Source of the DNA: Acidobacteriota bacterium | GTDB taxonomy: Bacteria; Acidobacteriota; Terriglobia; Terriglobales; Acidobacteriaceae | Assembly (NCBI GenBank): GCA_003223595.1 | Contig: QHVR01000324.1 | Location: forward strand, 1-12,452 | Length of the DNA: 12,452 bases | Direction of reading: 5' to 3' | Shown: piece by piece, positions 1 to 9,156 of the stretch | How the letters are laid out: each line of letters starts with the position of its first letter | Position numbering within the stretch: position 1 is the stretch's first letter | Program-made: the position numbers and the translations under genes | The notes under the pieces: model-generated | Databases searched by the model: none | Told to the model about the DNA's origin: nothing | The model's input: the letters and a program-made list of their open reading frames with translations, nothing else

Positions 1-837
1 GGCTCCAGCAACCTGGGGGCCAGCGAATACTACCAGCCAATCGGCCGCTCGCGTTTCTTTGTGGCGCCCTACGCGTTTGCCTCCAAGTACGGACGAAACT
101 CATTCAGCGGCCTGACCCGCATCGCAATTTTCGGCGACGAGCGGGCGGGCGGCGGTCTCGACGTGGGATTCGAACCCAACCTGCGCAGTGAGATTCGTAT
201 CGGATATGAAATCTTCGATGGAAAGCTCGCTCCACTGGTGGGCGCAGCCGGACTGCCGATTGTTCACGGAAGCACAGGTCAGTTCCGCGCGCGCTATGTT
301 TGGGATGGTCAGGACAATCCTTCAGTGCCGAGCAAGGGTAGTCGCGTGGTCGCGATGGTGTCACGAGTGTTGCAAACACCAGGCGTTTCGCACCCGATCG
401 ACCAGATCGATGTGCGGACCTCCAATTTTCTGCCGCTCGGAAACAAGGCGTCGCTGTTCTTCGACGTTGCCGGCGGATCGACCTTCCGCGGGCCCGCCGG
501 ACCGTTCCAGGTTTTCGAACTCGGCGGCCCGTTCCGGCTAGGCGCGTATTTCCCTGACGAGTTTCTGGGGAATCACTACGCGTATGCGTCGTTCGGCTTC
601 CGCCGCCAGTTTTACCGCCTTCCCCAACTGGCGGGACGGAACATTTACTGGGGCGGATGGTACGAGGCCGGTTCGGCGTTCGGGACTGCAACGGATGATC
701 CTGGCCCGGTCGTGATCCGTGGCACATTCAATCTCGGAATCATTGCGGACACGGTGATCGGTCCAATCACCCTGGCGGGCAGCGTAAGCCCCACCGGCCA
801 AAGCCGTGTTAACTTTTCGATAGGACGTTTGTTCTAA
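1..837 (+). CDS. C-terminal beta-barrel of an outer-membrane protein, probably patatin-like phospholipase (type Vd/PlpD-like); 5' end missing
   Basis: The reading frame is open from base 1 and ends with TAA at 835-837, so 278 C-terminal residues are present and the start lies outside the window. The protein alternates short amphipathic strands with Gly/Asn/Asp-rich turns and ends in Ser-Ile-Gly-Arg-Leu-Phe; a terminal Phe on an amphipathic last strand is the classic outer-membrane insertion signal. Segments such as RYVWDGQDNPSVPSKGSR and FELGGPFRLGAY resemble the Omp85/BamA-like barrel found at the C-terminus of patatin-like phospholipases (bacterial surface antigen domain). In that family an N-terminal lipase domain with a GxSxG motif would lie upstream; it is not visible here. 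The alternative is a stand-alone BamA/TamA-type D15 protein. Outer-membrane location is well supported; the lipase part is inference from barrel style. Confidence 0.72.
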   Translation, partial: GSSNLGASEYYQPIGRSRFFVAPYAFASKYGRNSFSGLTRIAIFGDERAGGGLDVGFEPNLRSEIRIGYEIFDGKLAPLVGAAGLPIVHGSTGQFRARYVWDGQDNPSVPSKGSRVVAMVSRVLQTPGVSHPIDQIDVRTSNFLPLGNKASLFFDVAGGSTFRGPAGPFQVFELGGPFRLGAYFPDEFLGNHYAYASFGFRRQFYRLPQLAGRNIYWGGWYEAGSAFGTATDDPGPVVIRGTFNLGIIADTVIGPITLAGSVSPTGQSRVNFSIGRLF

Positions 838-1244
838 GTGCGTGCAGGAATAGTCGCCATCGGCTGTCCAGCCCGGCAAAGCCGCGCGGAATGTAGGACG
901 CAACATTTGAGGCATTCCTGGAGTGGCAAAAGTCAAGACCTCAATCGGCTACGTTGTGCACCAGAATGGAGGCAGAGTAGCTCTACTCTGTTCATTCGCA
1001 ACACTGTTACGGCCATAAAGCCCTGTGTAAATAGATGCTTGTATGTCATTCATAATAAGGTACATAGATCGCGAGGTTAAATCGGTTTAACTCCCTCCTG
1101 GCGGCGGCTTTTCTGACGGTATGGTGATGATCGTCCGTGCGCCCCCGCGTCGTTCTAGCGCAGCGCTGGCCCCCGCGCGAGGCATTCCTTACCGCAGGCA
1201 GGCACTCGAGCTGCGCTCGACCTGACACCCGGTGGCGGCTGTCC
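838..1244. other. intergenic region of about 400 bp with short repeats, no convincing gene
   Basis: Short open frames on both strands have low-complexity, Arg-rich translations that resemble no family, so no gene is called. The stretch separates the convergent 3' ends of the barrel gene and the dehydrogenase. GAGGCATTCCT occurs twice (909-919 and 1179-1189). GGAATG (888-893) can pair with CATTCC (913-918). An AT-rich patch at about 1008-1091 includes GTTAAA-TCGG-TTTAAC (1076-1091), a perfect 6-bp inverted repeat. The right end carries two GC-rich hairpins next to the dehydrogenase stop codon, listed separately. No T-tract follows any hairpin, so no standard intrinsic terminator is called. Confidence 0.5.
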
Positions 1245-1248
1245 CTAC
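1206..1248. repeat. tandem hairpins with a dispersed GGCTGTCCCTAC repeat, at the 3' end of the dehydrogenase gene
   Basis: The first hairpin is TCGAGC-tgc-GCTCGA (1206-1220). The second is GACACCCG-gtgg-CGGCTGTC (1224-1243), with one mismatch in its 8-bp arms. The 12-mer GGCTGTCCCTAC at 1237-1248 recurs exactly at 9130-9141, again within a hairpin and again just past the 3' end of a minus-strand gene. This copy overlaps the TAG stop codon of the dehydrogenase (1245-1247 on the plus strand). This looks like a REP-like intergenic element; a role in mRNA 3'-end stability or termination is inference. Confidence 0.5.
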
Positions 1249-2300
1249 ATGAGCGATGACATATCGATTACGAAGCGGTAGCGCACATCACTTTTGAGGA
1301 CGCGCTCGTAGGCCTCGTTTACTTTCTGGATCGGAATCATCTCGATGTCGCAGGCAATCCTGTGCTGGCTGCAGAAATCGAGCATCTCCTGGATCTCGCG
1401 AATGCCGCCGATCTGCGAGCCCGCGATACTGCGTCGTCTACTCGTCAGCGAGAACGCGCCCACAGGAATATCTTTTTCAGGCAGTCCGACCACCACCATG
1501 GTTCCATCCAGCTTCAGCAGGTCCAGATAGTGGCTCCAATCAATCTGCGCCGAGACCGTGTTGAGGATGAGATCAAATGCGCCCGCCAGGTTGGTAAAAG
1601 TTTCAGGATCGGAAGTGGCATAGAAATGATCCGCCCCTAGCCTCTTGCCGTCGGCCTGCTTCTTCAGGGACTGGCTGAGCACAGTGACTTCCGCGCCCAT
1701 GGCGTGAGCCAGCTTGACGCCCATGTGGCCGAGTCCGCCCAGACCGACGATGGCCACTTTTTTCCCCGGCCCGGCTTTCCAGTGACGCAGAGGCGAATAG
1801 AGTGTGATGCCCGCGCATAGCAGCGGCGCACACTGTTCCAGAGGAAGATTGCTCGGCATCCGTAACACGTAGTTCTCGTCGGCAACGATGCGGTCGGAAT
1901 AACCTCCATAGGTCGGCGCGCCTTGTTGATCGCGCCCGTTGTAGGTCCAGACCGTTTGCACGCTGCAGTACTGCTCCATGCCGGCATTGCATTCGGGACA
2001 GGTGCGGCATGAATCCACGTAGCAGCCGACGCCAGCTTTGTCGCCAATTTTATATTTTGAAACCTTGCTGCCCACAGCGGTCACAATTCCAGCAATCTCA
2101 TGACCCGGCACCATGGGGAAAATTACTTCCTCCTGATACTCGCTCCACTGATTGCGGGCCTGGTGGATGTCCGAGTGGCAGATGCCGCAGTACTTGATGT
2201 CGATCACCACGTCGTGCTCCCGAGGCTCACGACGCTCAAAGCGATAGGGCCCCAGCGGAGCTTTAGATTTTGCAGCGGCATATCCCTTACACGTGCTCAT
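1245..2300 (-). CDS. zinc-dependent alcohol/aldehyde dehydrogenase, cinnamyl alcohol dehydrogenase (CAD/YahK) family
   Basis: This is a cytoplasmic medium-chain dehydrogenase/reductase of 351 residues, the normal length for the CAD family, which interconverts aldehydes and primary alcohols. The N-terminal catalytic domain carries YCGICHSD with catalytic zinc ligand Cys41, then GHE (His67, Glu68), and Cys162 in LLCAGIT. The structural zinc site is Cys98-x2-Cys101-x2-Cys104-x7-Cys112. The Rossmann fold begins at VAIVGLGGLGHMG (about residues 182-194). After the second strand comes Ser209-Gln-Ser-Leu-Lys-Lys in place of an acidic residue, a pattern typical of NADP(H) preference. It ends in RYRFVIDM, the usual family C-terminus, plus three extra residues that run into a hairpin repeat. 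The ATG is preceded by AAAGGAAAG at suitable spacing, supporting this start. It is divergent from the S15 hydrolase. The physiological aldehyde cannot be told from sequence. Confidence 0.93.
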   Translation of the reverse strand: MSTCKGYAAAKSKAPLGPYRFERREPREHDVVIDIKYCGICHSDIHQARNQWSEYQEEVIFPMVPGHEIAGIVTAVGSKVSKYKIGDKAGVGCYVDSCRTCPECNAGMEQYCSVQTVWTYNGRDQQGAPTYGGYSDRIVADENYVLRMPSNLPLEQCAPLLCAGITLYSPLRHWKAGPGKKVAIVGLGGLGHMGVKLAHAMGAEVTVLSQSLKKQADGKRLGADHFYATSDPETFTNLAGAFDLILNTVSAQIDWSHYLDLLKLDGTMVVVGLPEKDIPVGAFSLTSRRRSIAGSQIGGIREIQEMLDFCSQHRIACDIEMIPIQKVNEAYERVLKSDVRYRFVIDMSSLM

Positions 2301-2402
2301 GATTTCTTTCCTTTCGAATGATTACCGCGCTTGCAGTTTCCATACTCCATGCTAGTTGATATACTTCGCCCTCGGTTAACCCAACTCGGATAAAAAAACA
2401 AC
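2301..2402. promoter_or_regulatory. divergent promoter region between dehydrogenase and S15 hydrolase
   Basis: This 102-bp gap must serve both divergent genes. On the plus strand TATACT (2360-2365) is a good -10 candidate, with a weak TTTCCA (2337-2342) 17 bp upstream as -35. A perfect 8-bp palindrome GGTTAACC sits at 2374-2381, downstream of that -10, and could be an operator. On the minus strand the ribosome binding site AAAGGAAAG lies just before the dehydrogenase ATG. The plus-strand gene has only a weak purine stretch (GGATAAAAAAA) before its GTG. Promoter calls are by eye. Confidence 0.35.
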
Positions 2403-4286
2403 GTGCGCTCATTGAACCTGCTGCTTCTTCCCTTTGTTCTGCTGGCTATCGCCATCGCACAAGAGAGCCCCTCTCAAACTCCCTCTAAGCCGCCGTTCAA
2501 GCTGCAGGAAGTGATGATTCCGGTGCGCGATGGCGTCCACCTCCAAACCGCGATTCTTATTCCGGTGGACCAGCAGGGGCCGCTGCCTATTCTCTTCCGG
2601 CGAACGCCGTATGGAGTTCCTGAGAAACCGCTGGAGCAGATGCCCTCCTCGCTCAAAGAGCTTGCCCAGGATGGCTACATCTTCGTCATCCAGAACTTAC
2701 GAGGGCGCTTCAAGTCCGAAGGCAAGTTCGACCTGACCTCATGGGTCGATCTCAACGATCCCAAAGCGACCAACGAGACCACCGACGCTTATGACTCGAT
2801 CGAGTGGCTGCTGAAACATGTTCCCAACAACAACGGCAAAGTCGGCATGTACGGCGTCTCCTACGATGGACTGACAACCGCTCTCACCCTTCTGCACCCG
2901 CATCCCGCGCTGAAGGCCATCAGCGAGCAGGCCTCGCCGGTCGATCAGTGGATGAATGACGACGACCATCGTTACGGCGCCCTTCGGGAAAGCTACGACT
3001 TCGAATACGCGGTGATGGAGCAGGCGGACAAAAACAAGAACACCCATTTCGACTTCGACGTTTACGATACCTACGAGTGGTACCTGGATCTGGGACCGCT
3101 GTCGAACATCAATGGCAAATATCTGCACGGCTCGATTCCTTACTGGAATTCAACCGTCGATCACCCTGACTACGATGACTTCTGGAAGAAGGAAGCGTGG
3201 GTGCGGCAACTCCATGCCTCGACTGTCCCCAACCTTAATGTGGGCGGGTTCTGGGACCAGGAAGATCCCTGGGGACCGTGGCAGATTTTCCGTCATGCGG
3301 AAGAGAGCGACCCGCAACACTCCAATTTTATTGTGGCGGGTCCGTGGTACCACGGGGAGTGGCAGGCGGCCAAGGGCGACAGCATCGGGCTGATTCCTTT
3401 CGGCGGGCACGAAACCTCGCGCGAATTCCGCGAGAATATCGAAGCGCCATTTTTCCGTTACTACCTTCACGACCAAGGCGAAAAGCCGCAGTGGCAGGCC
3501 AGCACATTTCAGAGCGGATCCAATACCTGGCACACGTATCCGGCATGGCCCCCGAAAGAAGCCAAGAGTACCAATCTTTATCTCTACGCGGATGGAACGT
3601 TGTCGTTTACGGCGCCGGATTCGACGTCGGGCAAGAAGTTTCGCCAGTATGTTTCCGATCCGGCGAATCCCGTGCCTTACCGCGCTCGACCGATCTCGCC
3701 GACCTATCCGGCCGGCGATTGGCGCACCTGGGAAGTCGCAGACCAGCGCTTCGTCGATAACCGTCCGGATGTTCTGTCTTTCGTCAGCGCGCCGCTCGAT
3801 CACGATCTGACCATCACGGGCCCGCTCGCAGCCGATCTCTTCGCGTCGACCTCGGGTACGGATAGCGATTTCGTGGTGAAGTTAATTGACGTGTATCCGC
3901 AGGACGCGCAGAAGAATTCGTGGAACCCCGATGAAGGCCCCAAGCCCGGCCAGTACGCGCAATCGCTGAATGGCTACGAGCTACCGATCGCCATGGAAGT
4001 GCGCCGCGGCCGTTATCTCGACAGCTTCGAAACGCCGCATCCGCTCACCGCGAACAAGCCCAGGGAATGGAACGTGCCACTTCGGGATCACGACCATGTG
4101 TTTCTCAAGGGACATCGGATCATGGTCCAGATCCAATCGACGTGGTTCCCGGTCATCGACCGCAACCCGCAGAAGTTTGTGCCCAGCATCTATCAGGCGA
4201 AGGCTAGCGATTTCGTCTCAGCCACCCAGAGAATTTATTGTTCGCCGGAGATGCCGTCGCACCTGGTGCTGCCGGTGATGCCCTAA
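2403..4286 (+). CDS. exported S15/CocE-NonD family serine hydrolase, alpha-amino acid ester hydrolase-like
   Basis: This 627-residue protein begins at GTG; an in-frame TAA at 2391-2393 rules out an earlier start. Residues 1-19 form a hydrophobic signal peptide with likely cleavage after Ala-Ile-Ala, so the enzyme should be periplasmic or secreted. The alpha/beta-hydrolase domain spans about 35-365 with nucleophile Ser153 in YGVSYDG, Tyr154 as oxyanion residue, Asp285 in GGFWDQEDPW and His317 in GPWYHGEW. The PepX_C jelly-roll spans about 375-620. From memory, alpha-amino acid ester hydrolases have catalytic Ser205/Asp338/His370 and a carboxylate cluster Asp239/Glu340/Asp341 in Acetobacter turbidans. 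Here the matching offsets give Asp187 (in MNDDDHRYG), Glu287 and Asp288, a complete cluster. The enzyme therefore probably acts on esters or amides of alpha-amino acids with a free amino group, rather than being a true X-Pro dipeptidyl-peptidase. The natural substrate is unknown. It faces the M1 aminopeptidase gene, 4 bp away. Confidence 0.9.
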   Translation: MRSLNLLLLPFVLLAIAIAQESPSQTPSKPPFKLQEVMIPVRDGVHLQTAILIPVDQQGPLPILFRRTPYGVPEKPLEQMPSSLKELAQDGYIFVIQNLRGRFKSEGKFDLTSWVDLNDPKATNETTDAYDSIEWLLKHVPNNNGKVGMYGVSYDGLTTALTLLHPHPALKAISEQASPVDQWMNDDDHRYGALRESYDFEYAVMEQADKNKNTHFDFDVYDTYEWYLDLGPLSNINGKYLHGSIPYWNSTVDHPDYDDFWKKEAWVRQLHASTVPNLNVGGFWDQEDPWGPWQIFRHAEESDPQHSNFIVAGPWYHGEWQAAKGDSIGLIPFGGHETSREFRENIEAPFFRYYLHDQGEKPQWQASTFQSGSNTWHTYPAWPPKEAKSTNLYLYADGTLSFTAPDSTSGKKFRQYVSDPANPVPYRARPISPTYPAGDWRTWEVADQRFVDNRPDVLSFVSAPLDHDLTITGPLAADLFASTSGTDSDFVVKLIDVYPQDAQKNSWNPDEGPKPGQYAQSLNGYELPIAMEVRRGRYLDSFETPHPLTANKPREWNVPLRDHDHVFLKGHRIMVQIQSTWFPVIDRNPQKFVPSIYQAKASDFVSATQRIYCSPEMPSHLVLPVMP

Positions 4287-4290
4287 CGTG

Positions 4291-6912
<2,622 letters not shown>

Positions 6913-7017
6913 GGATTTCCCTCAAGAATTGAATCGGACCAGTTCACCCCGGTTACAGATCAACAGGCGCACTGACAGCCGTGCTTCTTTCAGTACGGAC
7001 AGACGCCTCAAAAAGTT

Positions 7018-8313
7018 TCAATCTCCAGATGCAAGTATCCCATTCAAAATGGTATGAGTGCAGCGGTTGGCGCCGAACCAGTAAGGAATCTCGCGATAAT
7101 CATTGACTGCAAAGACGGCTAGATCGGCGTCCTTCCCAGGTTCGATGCTGCCTTTGCGATCCGCTAGCCGCAGCGCCCAGGCTCCGTTGATGGTCGCTGC
7201 CGCGATCGCTTCCGCGGGCGACATTTTCATGTGCGTGCACGCCAGCGACATCGCCATCGCCATGCTGATCGTCGGCGAAGTCCCCGGGTTGTAATCGGTG
7301 GCCAGAGCAACTGGGACGCCCGCATCGATCAGCCGCCGCGCGTTCGGATAATCTTTCAGCCCAAGGAAGTAGTTTGCTCCGGGCACCAGCGTGGCGACCG
7401 TGTCGTTCTTTGCCAGTTGCTGGACATCGCTATCGCTGACGTGGTCCATGTGATCGAACGATGCCGGCTTGAAACGCAAAAAGGGAGCCAAAGTTGTTTC
7501 GGAAAGCTGTCCCATGTGGGCGCGAACCGCGAGCCCGTTGGCTTGCGCGGCGGCAAAAATCTGCTCGGTCTGCGCTGGGCTGAAAGCTCCCTTGTCACAA
7601 AAGACGTCAACGAATTGAGCGAGCTTCTCCCGCGCCGCCCGAGGGATCATCTCTGTACAGACGAGCTCGACGTACTTTTGTGAGCGGCCCTGAAATTCTT
7701 GGGGGACCACATGCGCTCCGAGCAGGGTGGCGACTGCGGTTCCGGGCCATGTAGAAGCCGCATCACGGATGGCGGCGAGTGATCTCAATTCCGATTCGAG
7801 CGTGAGTCCGTACCCGGATTTGGCTTCGACCGTGGTGGTTCCGTGGGCGGCCATATCGCGAAAAGCAGTTAAAACCGTGTCCGCCAGCTGTTTTTTCGGA
7901 GCATTGCGAACCGCGTCCAGGCTGGAGCGAATTCCGCCGCCGGCAGAGGCAATCTGTTCGTAAGAAGCACCTTCGATCCGCTTCTCGAAATCGACCAGGC
8001 GCGGGTTCACGAATACGGGATGCGTGTGGGAATCGACAAAGCCGGGCAGAACAACTTTACCGGCGCAGTCGATCTCGGTTACCGTCTTACGATTCTTCTT
8101 AAGCCAGAGATCCCGCAGAGCCTCCTTCGTCGTGCCGACCGACACGATCTTTCCGGCGAAGCAGAGAACCGCGCCACCGATGATGATGCTGAGTTCTTTG
8201 AGGGCAGGCCCGCGCCGCGGACCAGGCGATGGTGCCCATAAGGTAAGAATCTGACTGGCGTTTGCCAGGAGCACTGCTTGATGAGACCTAGTCTTTGCCC
8301 TATCGTTGCCCAC
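7018..8313 (-). CDS. hutI: imidazolonepropionase (histidine degradation)
   Basis: This cytoplasmic metal-dependent amidohydrolase opens the ring of 4-imidazolone-5-propanoate to give N-formimidoyl-L-glutamate, the third step of histidine degradation. Metal-binding HTH is at His96/His98 in PGFVDSHTHPVF, followed by EAKSGYGL (about 163-170), LGAHVVP (His201), AHMGQLS (His266) and the distal metal ligand Asp340 in ATDYNPGTSP. The TIM-barrel core is complete and ends normally. The stretch around His266 differs from the usual HADQLS/HAEQLS...LGG version, but the SGYGLT and TDYNPG signatures make HutI the best call. At 431 residues it is slightly long. The start is uncertain: GTG at 8313 has no clear ribosome binding site, and the conserved part begins near residue 14 (Ala-Val-Leu-Leu-Ala-Asn-Ala), where another GTG lies. 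The next gene rightwards on this strand is hutU, with a toxin-antitoxin pair between. Confidence 0.92.
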   Translation of the reverse strand: MGNDRAKTRSHQAVLLANASQILTLWAPSPGPRRGPALKELSIIIGGAVLCFAGKIVSVGTTKEALRDLWLKKNRKTVTEIDCAGKVVLPGFVDSHTHPVFVNPRLVDFEKRIEGASYEQIASAGGGIRSSLDAVRNAPKKQLADTVLTAFRDMAAHGTTTVEAKSGYGLTLESELRSLAAIRDAASTWPGTAVATLLGAHVVPQEFQGRSQKYVELVCTEMIPRAAREKLAQFVDVFCDKGAFSPAQTEQIFAAAQANGLAVRAHMGQLSETTLAPFLRFKPASFDHMDHVSDSDVQQLAKNDTVATLVPGANYFLGLKDYPNARRLIDAGVPVALATDYNPGTSPTISMAMAMSLACTHMKMSPAEAIAAATINGAWALRLADRKGSIEPGKDADLAVFAVNDYREIPYWFGANRCTHTILNGILASGD

Positions 8314-8321
8314 AGTTTCGC

Positions 8322-8350
8322 AGTGTAGCAGTTAGGTTTTTTTGTCTGAA
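8322..8350 (-). promoter_or_regulatory. candidate hutI promoter, near-leaderless
   Basis: Read on the minus strand, TTCAGA (8350-8345) and TACACT (8327-8322) are 17 bp apart, each matching consensus at four of six positions. Transcription would begin about 7 bases downstream, at or within a few bases of the GTG at 8313, so the message would be leaderless or nearly so. This fits the absence of a ribosome binding site. The -35 overlaps the -35 of the opposite promoter for the antitoxin. By-eye call only. Confidence 0.27.
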
Positions 8351-8370
8351 TATCAGGCATATGTTATAAT
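8342..8370 (+). promoter_or_regulatory. promoter of the toxin-antitoxin pair
   Basis: A perfect -10, TATAAT (8365-8370), lies 17 bp downstream of TTGTCT (8342-8347), which matches the -35 consensus at four of six positions. Transcription would start near 8377, giving a leader of about 12 bases before the antitoxin ATG at 8390, with AGG (8380-8382) as a short ribosome binding site seven bases before it. This is the best sigma-70-like promoter seen in the window. Confidence 0.65.
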
Positions 8371-8385
8371 CGGATAAACAGGCAT
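8354..8385. promoter_or_regulatory. paired CAGGCAT direct repeats, candidate autoregulatory operator
   Basis: CAGGCAT occurs at 8354-8360, between the -35 and -10, and again at 8379-8385, over the start of the transcript and the ribosome binding site. The copies are 25 bp apart, about two and a half helical turns. Antitoxins of the AbrB type commonly bind their own promoter, and binding here would block both polymerase and ribosome. The repeats are seen directly; the operator role is inference. Confidence 0.35.
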
Positions 8386-8389
8386 TCTT

Positions 8390-8674
8390 ATGGAATCGGC
8401 AAAGGTGGGCAAACGAGGGTCAATTGTCGTGCCGGCCAAGCTGCGAAAGCGCTTCGGCATTGAAGAGGGCACTATTGTCATCGCGGAAGAGAAAGAGGAC
8501 GGAATCCTGATTCGCCCCGCAGTGGTTGTTCCTATCGAACGATATACTCCTGAGCGTAAAGCGGAATTTCTGCTTTCAAACGCCATTGACCAGGCTGACT
8601 ATCGAAAGGCGCGCAAGGAAGTTCTCAAGCTCGGTCTCGATCCCGATTCGATTCCCCACCACAAACCCGCTTAA
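8390..8674 (+). CDS. AbrB/SpoVT-type antitoxin of a PIN-toxin pair (VapB-like)
   Basis: This 94-residue protein has an N-terminal swapped-hairpin AbrB/MazE-like DNA-binding domain at about residues 3-45. The pattern KRGSIVVPAKLRKRFGIEEG matches the family signature of G-x-I-x-(I/V)-P then L-R-x-x-(F/L)-G-(I/L)-x-x-G. The C-terminal half, about 46-94, is charged and probably helical (YTPERKAEFLLSNAIDQADY) and is where antitoxins of this type wrap the toxin. Its TAA (8672-8674) is directly followed by the ATG of the PIN gene, so the two are surely co-transcribed and probably translationally coupled. It has its own promoter with a TATAAT box. Expected role: neutralise the PIN nuclease and repress the shared promoter. 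Family assignment is strong; the pairing rests on gene arrangement. Confidence 0.87.
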   Translation: MESAKVGKRGSIVVPAKLRKRFGIEEGTIVIAEEKEDGILIRPAVVVPIERYTPERKAEFLLSNAIDQADYRKARKEVLKLGLDPDSIPHHKPA

Positions 8675-9082
8675 ATGGATCGGCTGTTTCTGGACGCGAA
8701 CGTGCTGTTTTCTGCCGCTTACAAGCTGGACTCCCGCTTGCTTCAGCTCTGGAAATTCAAGGACGTGGGGTTGTGCAGTTCTCGTTATGCGCTGGAAGAG
8801 GCAAGATGCAACCTGCAGGACGAAATTCAGCAGCGTGCATTGCGCAACCTGTCGGGAACGCTGCATCTTTTTGAAGCGGCAGATCGGGGGCTACCGCGCG
8901 GACTGTCTCTGCCGGACAAAGATGCTCCCATCTTTTTAGCGGCGGTTGAAGCGCGTGCCACCCACTTGTTGACGGGCGACGTCCAACACTTCGGACAATA
9001 TTTCGGGAGTAGGTTTGAAGGGGTTGTGATCATGCTTCCGGGACAATACTTCAAAGTGCGGGAACGCAACCCCAAGCGCTAG
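8675..9082 (+). CDS. PIN-domain ribonuclease toxin (VapC-like)
   Basis: This 135-residue single-domain protein has the size of a VapC-type toxin. PIN domains are Mg2+-dependent ribonucleases using clustered acidic residues. Visible here are Asp7 in LFLDANVLFSAA, Glu41/Glu42 in YALEEARCN, Asp81/Asp83 in LPDKDAPIFLAA and Asp102 in LLTGDVQHFG, so all four canonical acidic positions are present and the enzyme looks intact. It starts on the base right after the antitoxin stop codon. It ends with TAG at 9080-9082, facing the 3' end of hutU across an 88-bp gap. RNA target unknown. The pair sits antiparallel between hutU and hutI, which suggests later insertion into a hut cluster. Confidence 0.87.
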   Translation: MDRLFLDANVLFSAAYKLDSRLLQLWKFKDVGLCSSRYALEEARCNLQDEIQQRALRNLSGTLHLFEAADRGLPRGLSLPDKDAPIFLAAVEARATHLLTGDVQHFGQYFGSRFEGVVIMLPGQYFKVRERNPKR

Positions 9083-9156
9083 GGCTGTCCTCGCGCGTCA
9101 GCTTTGCTCAAAACGTGCACAGCCCAAGGGGCTGTCCCTACGTGGGGGCTGCACGT
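9082..9156. repeat. nested hairpin and GGCTGTCC repeats between convergent toxin and hutU genes
   Basis: ACAGCCC-aag-GGGCTGT (9119-9135) is a perfect 7-bp hairpin. ACGTGCA (9113-9119) can pair with TGCACGT (9150-9156) around it, sharing base 9119 with the inner stem. A further GGGCTGT at 9082-9088, overlapping the last base of the toxin stop codon, could pair with ACAGCCC (9119-9125) instead. The exact 12-mer GGCTGTCCCTAC at 9130-9141 is shared with 1237-1248. Its position between convergent 3' ends suits a bidirectional terminator or transcript-stabilising element, but there is no T-tract on either side, so no intrinsic terminator is claimed. Confidence 0.5.

Noticed and set aside
104..727. 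207-residue minus-strand frame opposite the barrel gene
   Set aside because: Arg/Pro-rich low-complexity translation and fully antisense to a convincing coding frame.
1076..1091. GTTAAA-TCGG-TTTAAC as an attachment site or terminator
   Set aside because: The stem is AT-rich and short, has no T-tract or partner copy in the window, and no integrase is nearby.
1046..1228. 60-residue minus-strand frame with His-His-His near its middle
   Set aside because: It lies in repeat-rich intergenic DNA, has no ribosome binding site that I can see, and looks like a chance frame through the repeat.
3150..3803. 217-residue minus-strand frame inside the S15 hydrolase
   Set aside because: Shadow of a gene with a complete catalytic triad; composition is Arg-rich and without motifs.
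2403..4286. Annotation as a true X-Pro dipeptidyl-peptidase
   Set aside because: The fold is shared, but the WDQED motif and Asp187 match amino-ester hydrolases, and there is an export signal, so the narrower X-Pro name was not used.
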